The translations under genes were made by a program, and so were the position numbers. Below, one piece after another: positions 54,458-63,795 of a stretch of DNA of 64,000 bases. Below the pieces are notes generated by a model. It was given only the letters and a program-made list of their open reading frames with translations, did not search any database and was not told the DNA's origin. The first letter of the stretch is position 1. The number at the start of each line of letters is the position of its first letter. The DNA is from Methylobacterium thuringiense (GTDB taxonomy: Bacteria; Pseudomonadota; Alphaproteobacteria; Rhizobiales; Beijerinckiaceae): positions 248,001 to 312,000 of the forward strand of contig NZ_BPRA01000008.1 of the NCBI RefSeq assembly GCF_022179645.1, written 5' to 3'.

Positions 54458-54550
54458 GGGACTCGACCCATTTCTCTGCCGCGTGCCGAAGCGGCGCTTC
54501 CTATCGGCGATGGGGACGGCACGACGGCGCCGCCCCGATGACGCGGTCGA

Positions 54551-55888
54551 TCACATCTGGCGCATCTCGGACTTGTCGAGGAACAGCGCCAGCAGGGTCG
54601 CGGCGGCGCCCGACAGCAGGTAGAGGCCGACCATGGCGAGCCCGTAACGGCTCGCCAGGAACAGCACCACCAGCGGAGCGAAGCCCGCACCGAACATCCA
54701 GGCGAGATCCGAGGTCAGCGCCGCGCCGGTGTAGCGGTAGCGCGATCCGAGCCGCGCGGTGACGGCGCCTGCGGTCTGGCCGTAAGCGAGGCCGAGGATC
54801 ATGAAGCCGACCGTGACGTACATGGTCTGGCCGATGGCGCTCTCGCCGAAGATCAGCGGAGCGATGATGCTGCCCATGGCGAACATTGCGATCAGGCCGG
54901 CCGAGAGCAGCAGCGTGTTGCGGCGTCCGATCTGGTCGGCGATCAGGCCCGAGGCGCAGATCGCGCCGGCGCAGACGATGGCTCCGGAGAACTGCACGAT
55001 CAGGAACTCGCCGGCCGGACGGTCCGTGTAGAGCGTCAGCCAGCTGATCGGGAAGATCGTCACCAGGTGGAACAGCGCGAAGGCGGCCAGCGGGACGAAG
55101 GCGCCGATCCAGACGTCGAGGGCGTGGCGGCGCAGGAGCTCGAAGACCGGTACCGGCTCCAGCGAGCGCTTCTCCATCAGCGCCCTGAACTCGTCGGAGG
55201 CGACGAGGCTCAGGCGGGCGAACAGCGCGACGACGTTGATGGTGAAGGCGCAATAGAACGGGAAGCGCCAGCCCCAGTCGAGGAAGTCCTCGGTGGAGAG
55301 GTTGACGAGGAAGAACGAGAACAGCGCGCTCGCCACCATGAACCCGAACGGGGCGCCGAGCTGCGGGATCATCGCGTACCAGCCGCGGCGTTCGCGCGGG
55401 GCGTTCAGGGCGAGCAGGGAGGCCATGCCGTCCCAGGCGCCGGCGAGCGCCAAACCCTGCGAGATGCGCAAGCCCGCGAGCAGCCAGATCGAGGCATAGC
55501 CGATGCTGGCATAGCTCGGCAGGAAGCTGATCGCCGCCGTCGAACCGCCGAGCAGGAACAGGGCGGTGGTCAGCTTGACGCTGCGCCCGTGCTTCCGGTC
55601 GACGGCCATGAAGATCACCGTGCCGACCGGGCGGGCGACGAAGGCCAGGGCGAAGACGGCGAAGGAATAGAGCGTCGCGGTGAGCTGGTCGGGCTCGAAG
55701 GAGAAGAACACCTTCGGAAACACCAGGACCGAGGCGATGCCGAAGACGAAGAAGTCGAAATATTCCGACGTCCGGCCGATCACGACGCCGATGGCGATCT
55801 CGCCCGGCGCGACCTTGTGGTCCTTGTGGGCCTGCTGGGCGTCGCGCTCGAGCGCGGCGGAGTGGGCCATGGAGGGTTCGGGAGTCAT
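54551..55888 (-). CDS. MFS transporter of the metabolite:H+ symporter type
   Basis: 445 residues (ATG 55888, or Met at 55870). Twelve membrane helices with an MFS loop motif VDRKHGRSVKLTTALFLLGG between helices 2 and 3 and IADQIGRRNTLLLSAGLIA in the second half. The GEIAIGVVIGRTSEYFDFFV opening is typical of the MHS-like subgroup carrying organic acids or osmolytes. Substrate unknown. Lies 93 bases upstream of cyoA in the same direction, so it may be the first gene of the oxidase operon. Confidence 0.87.
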   Translation of the reverse strand: MTPEPSMAHSAALERDAQQAHKDHKVAPGEIAIGVVIGRTSEYFDFFVFGIASVLVFPKVFFSFEPDQLTATLYSFAVFALAFVARPVGTVIFMAVDRKHGRSVKLTTALFLLGGSTAAISFLPSYASIGYASIWLLAGLRISQGLALAGAWDGMASLLALNAPRERRGWYAMIPQLGAPFGFMVASALFSFFLVNLSTEDFLDWGWRFPFYCAFTINVVALFARLSLVASDEFRALMEKRSLEPVPVFELLRRHALDVWIGAFVPLAAFALFHLVTIFPISWLTLYTDRPAGEFLIVQFSGAIVCAGAICASGLIADQIGRRNTLLLSAGLIAMFAMGSIIAPLIFGESAIGQTMYVTVGFMILGLAYGQTAGAVTARLGSRYRYTGAALTSDLAWMFGAGFAPLVVLFLASRYGLAMVGLYLLSGAAATLLALFLDKSEMRQM

Positions 55889-56219
55889 CGCGGGCGACCG
55901 ACTTGCTCGATGGGAGGTGCGGAAGGCACCGCCTCCTGCGGCATCGCTCTACCTAGCGCAATGGGCAGTACCGGCAAAAGGGGGATGCGCTTACCGCAGT
56001 GCCACAGCGACCATCGGTGCGGTGCGGCAAGTTCAGCCGGCCGTAGACGTTTAATCCAACAGGACAGGTCGGCTCGGCCGGAGGGGCTGGGGCCTCGATC
56101 GGCCGAGCCGTGATCGCGACGGATCGCGAACAGGCGATCGCCGGCCACGGACCGGCGAGAGAACGACCCGCCGTCGGGTCGCGCTACGCCGGCCCGTCTC
56201 CGCGGTGCCGCCGAGCGGC
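55889..56219. other. 331-base region between the MFS gene and lpdA
   Basis: No gene seen. TCGCCGG/CCGGCGA (56138-56158) and CGACCC/GGGTCG (56164-56181) are short stems just past the lpdA stop on the minus strand and may end that transcript, but neither has a T-run. The half near 55900-56050 should hold the MFS/cyo promoter; I could not pick one. Confidence 0.45.
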
Positions 56220-58028
56220 TCAGGCCGGGCGCGGATGCGGCTTCTTCGGCATGTAGAGGTCGGTGATCGTCCCCTCGAAGGCTTCGGCCGCGAGGCCCAC
56301 CGTCTCCGACAGAGTCGGATGCGGATGGATGGTCAGACCGATATCCTCGGCGTCGGCCCCCATCTCGATGGCGAGCGCGGCTTCCGCGATCAGGTCGCCC
56401 GCCGAAGGCCCGACGATGCCGCAGCCGAGGATGCGGTCCGTGGCCTCGTCGAACAGCACCTTGGTCAGGCCCTCGTCGCGCCCGAGCGCCAGCGAACGGC
56501 CCGAGGCGGCCCAGGGAAACACGCCCTTGCCGACCTTGATGCCCTTGGCCTTGGCCTCGTTCTCGGTGAGCCCGACCCAGGCCACCTCCGGGTCGGTATA
56601 GGCCACGGAGGGAATCACCTTCGCGTCGAAGAAGCTGTTCTTGCCCGACGCCGTCTCGGCCGCGACCTTGGCCTCGTGCGTCGCCTTGTGGGCCAGCATC
56701 GGCTGACCGACGATGTCGCCGATGGCGAAGATGTGCGGCACGTTGGTGCGCATCTGCCGGTCGACGGGCACGAAGCCGCGCTCGTCGACGACGACACCGG
56801 CCGCCTCGGCCGCGATCAGCTTGCCGTTCGGGCGGCGGCCGACCGAGACCAGGATCTTGTCGAAGGTGTCGGTGGGCGGCGCGGTGCCACCCTCGAACGT
56901 CACCTTCAGACCCTCCGGCGTCGCCTCGACGTTCGTCACCTTGGCCTTGAGGTGGATCGCCTCGTACTGCTTCTGGATCCGCTTCATCAGCGGCGTGACG
57001 AGATCCTTGTCGGCGCCGGGGATGATCTGGTCCATCAGCTCGACGATCGTCACCTTGGCGCCGAGCGCATGGTAGACCGTCGCCATCTCGAGCCCGATGA
57101 TGCCGCCGCCGATCACCAGCATGCGGCCGGGGATGCCGTCGAGTTCGAGCGCGCCGGTGGAGTCGATCACCCGCGGGTCGTCGTGCGGGATGAACGGCAT
57201 CTGGATCGGCTCGGAGCCAGCCGCGATGATCGCCTGGTCGAAACCGATCACCGTCTTCTTGCCCTCGTGCTCGACCTCGACCTGATGCGGGCTGACGAAG
57301 CGGGCGGTGCCGGTCACCACCGTGACCTTGCGCTGCTTGGCGAGGCCGACGAGACCGCCGGTCAGGCGCTTGACCACGCCGTCCTTCCACTCCCGCAGCT
57401 TGTCGATGTCGATTTGCGGCGCGGTGAAGCTGATGCCGTGCGCGGCCATGGCATGGGTCTCGTCGATGACCTTGGCCGCGTGCAGCAGGGCCTTCGACGG
57501 GATGCAGCCGACGTTGAGACAGACACCCCCCAGCGTCGGCCAGCGCTCGACCAGCACGACCTTCTTGCCGAGATCGGCTGCGCGGAAGGCGGCGGTGTAG
57601 CCGCCCGGACCGGCGCCGATCACGAGAACCTCGGCGCGGCTGTCCTCGCCCGAGACGGCGGCGGCCGCCTGCGGCGCGGGTTTCGCCGGAGCGCCGCCGT
57701 TGGTGGCGCCGGCGGCCGACGAGCCGTAGCCGGCCTGCCCCTCGCCCGCACCGTGGCCGCCGGCCGCCGCAGGCTTGGCGGCCCCGCTTCCCGCGGTCTC
57801 GGCCATCACCAGGATCAGGTCGCCCTGGGTGACGGTGTCGCCGGGCTTCACCTTGACCTCGGCCACCGTGCCGGCGACCGGGGACGGGATGTCCATGGTC
57901 GCCTTGTCGGATTCCAGCACGATCAGCACGTCGTCGACCGAGATCTGGTCGCCGGGGCTGACGATCACCTCGATCACCGGGATGTTCTTGAAGTCGCCGA
58001 TATCGGGCAGTTTGACGTCGTTGCTCAT
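56220..58028 (-). CDS. lpdA: Dihydrolipoyl dehydrogenase with N-terminal lipoyl domain
   Basis: 602 residues, longer than the ~470 of plain E3 because residues 1-78 are a lipoyl domain (Lys42 in ESDKATMD), followed by an Ala/Gly-rich linker. The FAD motif VLVIGAGPGGYTAAFRAADL is at about 134, redox Cys170/Cys175 in GGVCLNVGCIPSK, NAD motif VIGGGIIGLEMA, and the C-terminal HPHPTLSE with catalytic His and Glu. E3 of pyruvate dehydrogenase, reoxidising lipoyl groups. Third gene of aceE-aceF-lpdA; 53 bases after aceF, with a GAGGTGAGG ribosome site. Confidence 0.95.
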   Translation of the reverse strand: MSNDVKLPDIGDFKNIPVIEVIVSPGDQISVDDVLIVLESDKATMDIPSPVAGTVAEVKVKPGDTVTQGDLILVMAETAGSGAAKPAAAGGHGAGEGQAGYGSSAAGATNGGAPAKPAPQAAAAVSGEDSRAEVLVIGAGPGGYTAAFRAADLGKKVVLVERWPTLGGVCLNVGCIPSKALLHAAKVIDETHAMAAHGISFTAPQIDIDKLREWKDGVVKRLTGGLVGLAKQRKVTVVTGTARFVSPHQVEVEHEGKKTVIGFDQAIIAAGSEPIQMPFIPHDDPRVIDSTGALELDGIPGRMLVIGGGIIGLEMATVYHALGAKVTIVELMDQIIPGADKDLVTPLMKRIQKQYEAIHLKAKVTNVEATPEGLKVTFEGGTAPPTDTFDKILVSVGRRPNGKLIAAEAAGVVVDERGFVPVDRQMRTNVPHIFAIGDIVGQPMLAHKATHEAKVAAETASGKNSFFDAKVIPSVAYTDPEVAWVGLTENEAKAKGIKVGKGVFPWAASGRSLALGRDEGLTKVLFDEATDRILGCGIVGPSAGDLIAEAALAIEMGADAEDIGLTIHPHPTLSETVGLAAEAFEGTITDLYMPKKPHPRPA

Positions 58029-58081
58029 GGCCTCACCTCACGCCTTGTCATCCAGATCCGGTCGTCGGTCGTACCTCCCCG

Positions 58082-59374
58082 TCAGACGACGAGGCGGCGG
58101 ACGTCCTCCAGGGTGTGGGCGAGGTGGCGGGAGAAGCGCGCGGCGAGCGCCCCGTCGATGACGCGGTGGTCGTAGGACAGCGAGAGCGGCAGCATCAGCC
58201 GCGGCTTGAACTCGCTGCCGTCCCAGACCGGTGCCATCTTCGAGCGCACCACGCCGAGGATGGCGACCTCGGGCGCGTTGACCAGCGGCGTGAAGGCGGT
58301 GCCGCCGATGCCGCCGAGGCTCGAGATGGTGAAGGTCGCGCCCTGCATGTCGGAGGCGCCGAGCTTGCCGTCGCGGGCCTTCTTCGAAAGCTCGCCCAGA
58401 TCGCGGCTGATCTCGACGATGCCCTTCCGGTCGACATCCTTGACCACCGGCACCACGAGCCCGTCCGGCGTGTCCACGGCCACGCCGATATTGTAGTATT
58501 TCTTGAGGATCAGCGCATCCTTCTCCGGGCTCAGCGAGGCATTGAACTCCGGGTGCTGGCGCAGCGCCGAGACCGCCGCCTTGATCAGGAAGGACAGCAG
58601 CGTGACGCGGTAGCCCTTGTCCTTGCCGGCCGTGTCGAGCTCCTTCCGGTACTTGTCGGTCTCGGTGATGTCCGACTCGTCCTGGTGGGTGACCAGCGGC
58701 ACGTTGAGCCAGGCCCGGTGCAGGTGCGGGCCGGAGATCTTCTTGATCCGCGGCAGCGGCCGCGTCTCGATCGGTCCGAACTTCGAGAAGTCGACGGCCG
58801 GGATCTCGGGGATGCCCATGCCGCCGGACGCCATGACCGCGCCGCCGCCGGCGGCAGCGGGGGCAGCCGAGCGTGTTAGATGGCCCTTCACGTCGTCCTT
58901 GGTGATGCGGCCCTTCTCGCCGGTGCCCTTCACGGCATTGAGGTCGACGCTCAACTCGCGTGCGATGCGCCGCACCGCAGGGCTGGCATGGACGTTCGTG
59001 AAATCGGGAGCGCCGGAGGCCGAAGGCTGGGCGACCGGACCCGAGGGCGGTGCCGACGCGGTGGGGACCGGCTCCTCCTGCTTGACGGCGACCGCGGCGG
59101 AGTCGGCGGCAGCGGAGGCCGGACCCTTGGCCGTCGCGGCCTCGCCCTTGAGCATCAGGATCGGGGCGCCCTCGCTGACCTTGTCGCCGATCTTGATCAG
59201 GATCTTCTCGACTACGCCTCCTTGAGGCGAGGGCACATCCATCGTCGCCTTGTCGGATTCGAGCGACACCAGCGGGTCGTCCGGCCCGATCGTGTCGCCT
59301 TCCTTCACGAAGATCTCGATGACCGGGATGTCCGCGAAATCGCCGATGTCGGGAATCTTGACCTCGATACCCAC
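58082..59374 (-). CDS. aceF: Pyruvate dehydrogenase E2, dihydrolipoamide acetyltransferase
   Basis: 430 residues from GTG 59374: AGGGAG lies 7 bases upstream, whereas a TTG two codons earlier sits on top of it. One lipoyl domain (Lys42 in ESDKATMDVPSP), an Ala/Pro linker, a peripheral-subunit-binding domain (HASPAVRRIARELSVDLNAV) and the catalytic acetyltransferase core ending SLSYDHRVIDGALAARF with catalytic His and Asp. Middle gene of the operon, 103 bases after aceE. Confidence 0.95.
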   Translation of the reverse strand: MGIEVKIPDIGDFADIPVIEIFVKEGDTIGPDDPLVSLESDKATMDVPSPQGGVVEKILIKIGDKVSEGAPILMLKGEAATAKGPASAAADSAAVAVKQEEPVPTASAPPSGPVAQPSASGAPDFTNVHASPAVRRIARELSVDLNAVKGTGEKGRITKDDVKGHLTRSAAPAAAGGGAVMASGGMGIPEIPAVDFSKFGPIETRPLPRIKKISGPHLHRAWLNVPLVTHQDESDITETDKYRKELDTAGKDKGYRVTLLSFLIKAAVSALRQHPEFNASLSPEKDALILKKYYNIGVAVDTPDGLVVPVVKDVDRKGIVEISRDLGELSKKARDGKLGASDMQGATFTISSLGGIGGTAFTPLVNAPEVAILGVVRSKMAPVWDGSEFKPRLMLPLSLSYDHRVIDGALAARFSRHLAHTLEDVRRLVV

Positions 59375-59477
59375 TTGCAATCTCCCTAGCCGACGGGCCT
59401 CTGCCGGGCCCTGGTCTGATGTCTGAGCGCGATCGAGAGGATCGCCCCGGCGGCCCGCCGAGGCGACGGAGCGGACG

Positions 59478-62138
59478 TCACACGGTCCAGGGACCGGGTT
59501 TCTCGGGATCGATCCCGTATTTCGCGATGGCCTCGGCCACCTTGGTCATCGGGATCGTCCCTTCGGCGGCGAGGCTATGCAGGGCCGCCACCGTGACCCA
59601 GCGCCGGTCCACCTCGAAGAAGTCGCGCAGTTTCACCCGGTAATCCGAGCGGCCGAAGCCGTCGGTGCCGAGCACGCGGTAGCGGCCGGGCACGTAGGGC
59701 CGGATCTGGTCGGCGAAGAGCCGCATGTAGTCGGTGGAGGCGATCACCGGCCCGCTGCGGCCTTCGAGACAGGTCTCGACGTGAGACGTCTTCGGCGTCT
59801 CGGTGGGGTGGAGCAGGTTCCAGCGCTCCACGGCCATGGCGTCGCGCCGCAGCTCCGTAAAGCTCGGGCAGCTCCAGATGTCGGCGGAGACGCCGTGCTC
59901 CGCCTCCAGGATTTCCGCGGCCGCGATCACCTCGCGCAGGATGGTGCCGCTGCCGAGCAGCTGGACGCGCGGCCCGCCCGTCTTCCCCTTGCCTTCGCGG
60001 AACAGGTACATCCCCTTGAGGATGCCAGCCTCGGCCCCCTCCGGCATGCCGGGGTGCTCGTAGTTCTCGTTCATCACGGTGATGTAGTAGAAGACGTCCT
60101 CCTGCTCGGCGAACATCCGCCTGAGGCCGTCCTGCACGATCACCGCGACCTCGTACGAGAAGGTCGGGTCATAGGAGACGCAGTTCGGGATCGTCGCCGA
60201 GAACAGGTGGCTGTGCCCGTCCTCGTGCTGCAGCCCTTCGCCGTTCAGCGTGGTGCGCCCGGCGGTGCCGCCGATCAGGAAGCCGCGCGCCCGACTGTCG
60301 CCCGCCGCCCAGGCGAGGTCGCCGACCCGCTGGAAGCCGAACATCGAGTAGTAGATGTAGAACGGGATCGTCGGCGCATTTGAGGTCGAGTACGAGGTCG
60401 CCGCCGCGATCCACGAGGACATGGCGCCGGGCTCGTTGATGCCCTCTTGGAGCATCTGACCCTTCTCGTCCTCCTTGTAGTACATCAGCTGGTTGGCATC
60501 CTCCGGCCGATAGAGTTGGCCGACCTGGCTGAAGATGCCGAACTGGCGGAACATGCCCTCCATGCCGAAGGTACGGCTCTCGTCGGGCACGATCGGCACG
60601 ATGCGGTTGCCGATGTTCTTGTCGCGCAGCAGCGTGTTGAGTACCCGCACGAAGGCCATGGTGGTCGAGATCTCGCGACCCGCCGTCTCCTTGAGCTGCG
60701 CGCTGAAGGCCGAGAGCGGCGGGATCTTCAGGTCGATCGACTTGCGCCGCCGTGCCGGCAGCGGGCCGCCGAGGGCCGCGCGCCGGGCCTTGAGATAGTT
60801 CATCTCCGGGCTCCCTTCGGGGAAGCGGATGAACGGCATCTCGGTGATCTGCGCGTCGGTGAGATCGATCTGGAAGCGGTCGCGGAATTGCCGCAGCACC
60901 GCCTCGCCCATCTTCTTCTGCTGGTGGGTGATGTTCTGGCCTTCGCCCGACTCGCCCATGCCGTAGCCCTTGACGGTCTTGGCGAGGATCAGCGTCGGCT
61001 GGCCCTTGTGCTTGGAGGCAGCCGAGTAGGCCGCGAACACCTTGGACGGGTCGTGGCCGCCGCGGGTGAGGCGGAAGATGTCGTCGTCGTTCCAGTCGGC
61101 CACCAGCGCCGCGGTCTCGGGATATTTTCCGAAGAAGTGCTCGCGGATGTAGGCGCCGTTCTTCGACTTGAAGTCCTGGTACTCGCCGTCGACGCATTCC
61201 TCCATCAGCCGCGCCAGCATGCCGGTGGTGTCGCGCGCCAGCAGCGCGTCCCAGCCCGAGCCCCACAGGCACTTGATGACGTTCCAGCCGGCGCCGCGGA
61301 AATCGGCCTCGAGCTCCTGGACGATCTTGCCGTTGCCGCGCACCGGCCCGTCGAGGCGCTGCAGGTTGCAGTTGATGACGAAGACGAGGTTGTCGAGTTT
61401 TTCGCGCGCGGCCATGGAGATGGCGCCGAGGCTCTCCGGCTCGTCCATCTCGCCGTCGCCCATGAAGGCCCAGACCTTGCGGCCGTCGGTGTTCGCGTGG
61501 CCGCGATGGTGCAGGTAGCGCAGGTAGCGCGCCTGATAGATCGCCATCAGCGGGCCGAGGCCCATCGAGACGGTGGGGAACTGCCAGAAATCCGGCATCA
61601 GCCAGGGATGCGGATAGGACGAGATCCCCTTGCCGTCGACCTCCTGGCGATAGTTGAGAAGCTGCTCCTCGGTCAGCCGGCCCTCGAGGAAGGCGCGGGC
61701 ATAGATGCCGGGCGAGGAGTGGCCCTGCACGTAGATCAGGTCGCCGCCGCGCTCGGGCGAGTCGCCGTGCCAGAAATGCATGAAGCCGGTGTCGTAGAGC
61801 GTCGCCGAGGACTGGAAGCTCGCGATGTGGCCGCCGAGTTCCGACGAGTCCTTGTTCGCCCGCAGGATGATGGCGATGGCGTTCCATCGGATCGCCGAAC
61901 GGATGCGATGCTCGATCGCCCGGTCGCCGGGATGCGGGTCCTGCTTGTCGACGGGAATCGTGTTGAGATACGCGGTGTTCGCCGAGAACGGGACCGGTGC
62001 GCCGCGCTTGCGCGCCTCCTCGACCACCTGCCCGATGAGGAAGTGCGCCCGGTCCGGCCCTTCGACATCCAGCACGCCGTCCAGCGAATCGAGCCACTCC
62101 CGGGTCTCGACCGGATCAAGGTCGCGACTGCGCTCCAT
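59478..62138 (-). CDS. aceE: Pyruvate dehydrogenase E1, homodimeric type
   Basis: 886 residues from ATG 62138 (AGGGAGA 7 bases upstream), matching the 887 of E. coli AceE. ThDP motif FMGDGEMDEPESLGAISMAA with INCNLQRLDGPVRGNGKI, and GHSSPGIYARAFLEGRL in the N-terminal part. The gene order aceE-aceF-lpdA follows the homodimeric (gammaproteobacterial-like) PDH. First gene of the operon; the promoter should lie in 62139-62389, before tRNA-Gly. Confidence 0.96.
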   Translation of the reverse strand: MERSRDLDPVETREWLDSLDGVLDVEGPDRAHFLIGQVVEEARKRGAPVPFSANTAYLNTIPVDKQDPHPGDRAIEHRIRSAIRWNAIAIILRANKDSSELGGHIASFQSSATLYDTGFMHFWHGDSPERGGDLIYVQGHSSPGIYARAFLEGRLTEEQLLNYRQEVDGKGISSYPHPWLMPDFWQFPTVSMGLGPLMAIYQARYLRYLHHRGHANTDGRKVWAFMGDGEMDEPESLGAISMAAREKLDNLVFVINCNLQRLDGPVRGNGKIVQELEADFRGAGWNVIKCLWGSGWDALLARDTTGMLARLMEECVDGEYQDFKSKNGAYIREHFFGKYPETAALVADWNDDDIFRLTRGGHDPSKVFAAYSAASKHKGQPTLILAKTVKGYGMGESGEGQNITHQQKKMGEAVLRQFRDRFQIDLTDAQITEMPFIRFPEGSPEMNYLKARRAALGGPLPARRRKSIDLKIPPLSAFSAQLKETAGREISTTMAFVRVLNTLLRDKNIGNRIVPIVPDESRTFGMEGMFRQFGIFSQVGQLYRPEDANQLMYYKEDEKGQMLQEGINEPGAMSSWIAAATSYSTSNAPTIPFYIYYSMFGFQRVGDLAWAAGDSRARGFLIGGTAGRTTLNGEGLQHEDGHSHLFSATIPNCVSYDPTFSYEVAVIVQDGLRRMFAEQEDVFYYITVMNENYEHPGMPEGAEAGILKGMYLFREGKGKTGGPRVQLLGSGTILREVIAAAEILEAEHGVSADIWSCPSFTELRRDAMAVERWNLLHPTETPKTSHVETCLEGRSGPVIASTDYMRLFADQIRPYVPGRYRVLGTDGFGRSDYRVKLRDFFEVDRRWVTVAALHSLAAEGTIPMTKVAEAIAKYGIDPEKPGPWTV

Positions 62139-62389
62139 CGGTTTTCTCCCTGGCACCCCCTTCGAACGAGCGGGTTACGAGAAAGATTAGGGCAGCGACT
62201 GGAGAAATGCGAGGCCCGCCAACACGATGGATTGCAGAATTTCCACGTGCGCCCGAACAGATCCGCGACCCTGGATCGCTCGAAGTCTGGTTAGCGCGAG
62301 GACACGACCGAACAGCAAAGTGAAGACATCGGGCTGCCGCGTGGAATCCTGGGAGCGATCCGCGACAGATCTGCCTCAATACGATCGAT

Positions 62390-62463
62390 TGGAGCGGGCG
62401 ACGGGAATCGAACCCGTATATTCAGCTTGGGAAGCTGACGTTCTACCACTGAACTACGCCCGC
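62390..62463 (-). tRNA. tRNA-Gly (CCC)
   Basis: On the minus strand, acceptor GCGGGCG pairs with CGCCCGC. Anticodon stem TCAGC/GCTGA encloses TTCCCAA, giving CCC. The T arm is ACGGGTTCGATTCCCGT. CCA is encoded (62390-62392 on plus as TGG). Confidence 0.94.
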
Positions 62464-62651
62464 GCCGGGCTCCCGCCGGGGGGAGGCCGCCTGCATCGGC
62501 TCATGCAGGCGCGAACCATAGCAGAGCCGTTTCGATTGTCCACGGAGCGCGAGGGCGTTGCGGCGTTTCCATGCCAACCCGTTTCCGCTAGCGTCCGCGC
62601 CGCCCCGGCCCCTCCGGCGCCGGGCCTCCATCCCCTTCTGCGAACCCCCGA

Positions 62652-63359
62652 ATGAGCGCCGTGACGACGCAATCCGCCACCGAGCCAGCCGCCGCCACGG
62701 ATGCCGCGAGGGGCGCGAGGCCGGGAGCCGCGGGCGGAATCGCCGTCCCGAAGCTCGTGCTCGCCTCGGCCTCGCCGCGCCGCCTCGCGCTGCTGCAGCA
62801 GATCGGCATCGAGCCGGACGCATTGCTGCCGGCCGACGTCGACGAGACGCCGCGCAAGTCGGAATCGCCGCGCGAACTCGCCCGCCGCCTCGCCCGGGCC
62901 AAGCTCGAAGTCGCGCGCGACGCGGCCCGGCGCAACGACACCCTGCGCGACGCCTATCTGATCGCTGCCGATACGGTGGTCGCCGTCGGGCGTCGGGTGC
63001 TGCCCAAGGCCGAGCGCCTCGACGAGGCGGCCGACTGCCTCCGGCTGCTCTCGGGGCGCCCGCACCGGGTCTACACCGCCGTTTGCATCCTCTCGCCGAA
63101 GGACCGCCAGCGCGAGCGCCTGGTCGAGGCGCGGGTGCGCTTCAAGCGGCTCTCGTCCCGCGAGATCGAGGGCTATCTCGGCTCGGGCGAATGGCGCGGC
63201 AAGGCCGGCGGCTACGCCATCCAGGGGCTCGCCGGCGCCTTCGTGATCAAGCTCGTCGGCTCCCACAGCGCCGTCGTCGGCCTGCCGCTCTACGAGACCA
63301 TGAGCCTCCTCGAAGGCGAGGGCTTTCCGGTCCGCCGCGGCTGGGGAGCCCCGGCATGA
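62652..63359 (+). CDS. maf: Maf-family nucleotide pyrophosphatase
   Basis: 235 residues from ATG 62652. After a 30-residue Ala-rich leader the family start is [19 protein letters not shown]. Conserved [17 protein letters not shown] and [13 protein letters not shown] follow. Maf proteins hydrolyse non-standard or canonical nucleoside triphosphates. The gene overlaps yacG by 4 bases (ATGA). Confidence 0.93.
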   Translation: MSAVTTQSATEPAAATDAARGARPGAAGGIAVPKLVLASASPRRLALLQQIGIEPDALLPADVDETPRKSESPRELARRLARAKLEVARDAARRNDTLRDAYLIAADTVVAVGRRVLPKAERLDEAADCLRLLSGRPHRVYTAVCILSPKDRQRERLVEARVRFKRLSSREIEGYLGSGEWRGKAGGYAIQGLAGAFVIKLVGSHSAVVGLPLYETMSLLEGEGFPVRRGWGAPA

Positions 63360-63559
63360 CGGGCGCGACCGCCTCCGGGAAACGCAAGGCTGCCGCGCCA
63401 TGTCCGATCTGCCGCAAGCCCGCGCAGGAGGCCTTCGCGCCGTTCTGCTCGCAGCGTTGCGCGGACGTCGATCTCGGCCGCTGGCTCGGGGAGCGCTACG
63501 TCATTCCCGGCCCCGAGGAGGAGCCGGAGGAGGGGCATGACGCCGACGGCTCACATTGA
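63356..63559 (+). CDS. yacG: YacG, zinc-binding DNA gyrase inhibitor
   Basis: 67 residues from ATG 63356, coupled to maf. Zinc site CPICRKP and [14 protein letters not shown] match YacG, which inhibits GyrB in E. coli. The C-terminus is acidic ([10 protein letters not shown]). Confidence 0.93.
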   Translation: MTGATASGKRKAAAPCPICRKPAQEAFAPFCSQRCADVDLGRWLGERYVIPGPEEEPEEGHDADGSH

Positions 63560-63639
63560 GCCACGGAGGCGCTAGACACCGCTCCGACGCTTGACTATAC
63601 CGCCGCTCCAGCCGCGGAGCCCTAGCCGCTCCGCCGCTC

Positions 63640-63715
63640 GCCCAGGTAGCTCAGTTGGTAGAGCATGCGACTGAAAATCGCAGTGTCGGCGGTTCGACTC
63701 CGTCCCTGGGCACCA
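63640..63715 (+). tRNA. tRNA-Phe (GAA)
   Basis: GCCCAGG pairs with CCTGGGC. Stem TGCGA/TCGCA encloses CTGAAAA, anticodon GAA. CCA is encoded at 63713-63715. The integrase gene starts about 80 bases downstream, so the 3' half of this tRNA is a likely attachment site. Confidence 0.95.
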
Positions 63716-63795
63716 TTCCACCTCTAAGTGGTTGATTCACAGGTAAGTTCAGTTAAATCATGTGGTTAGGGTCGCTCGAGTGATGCACACGGGTG

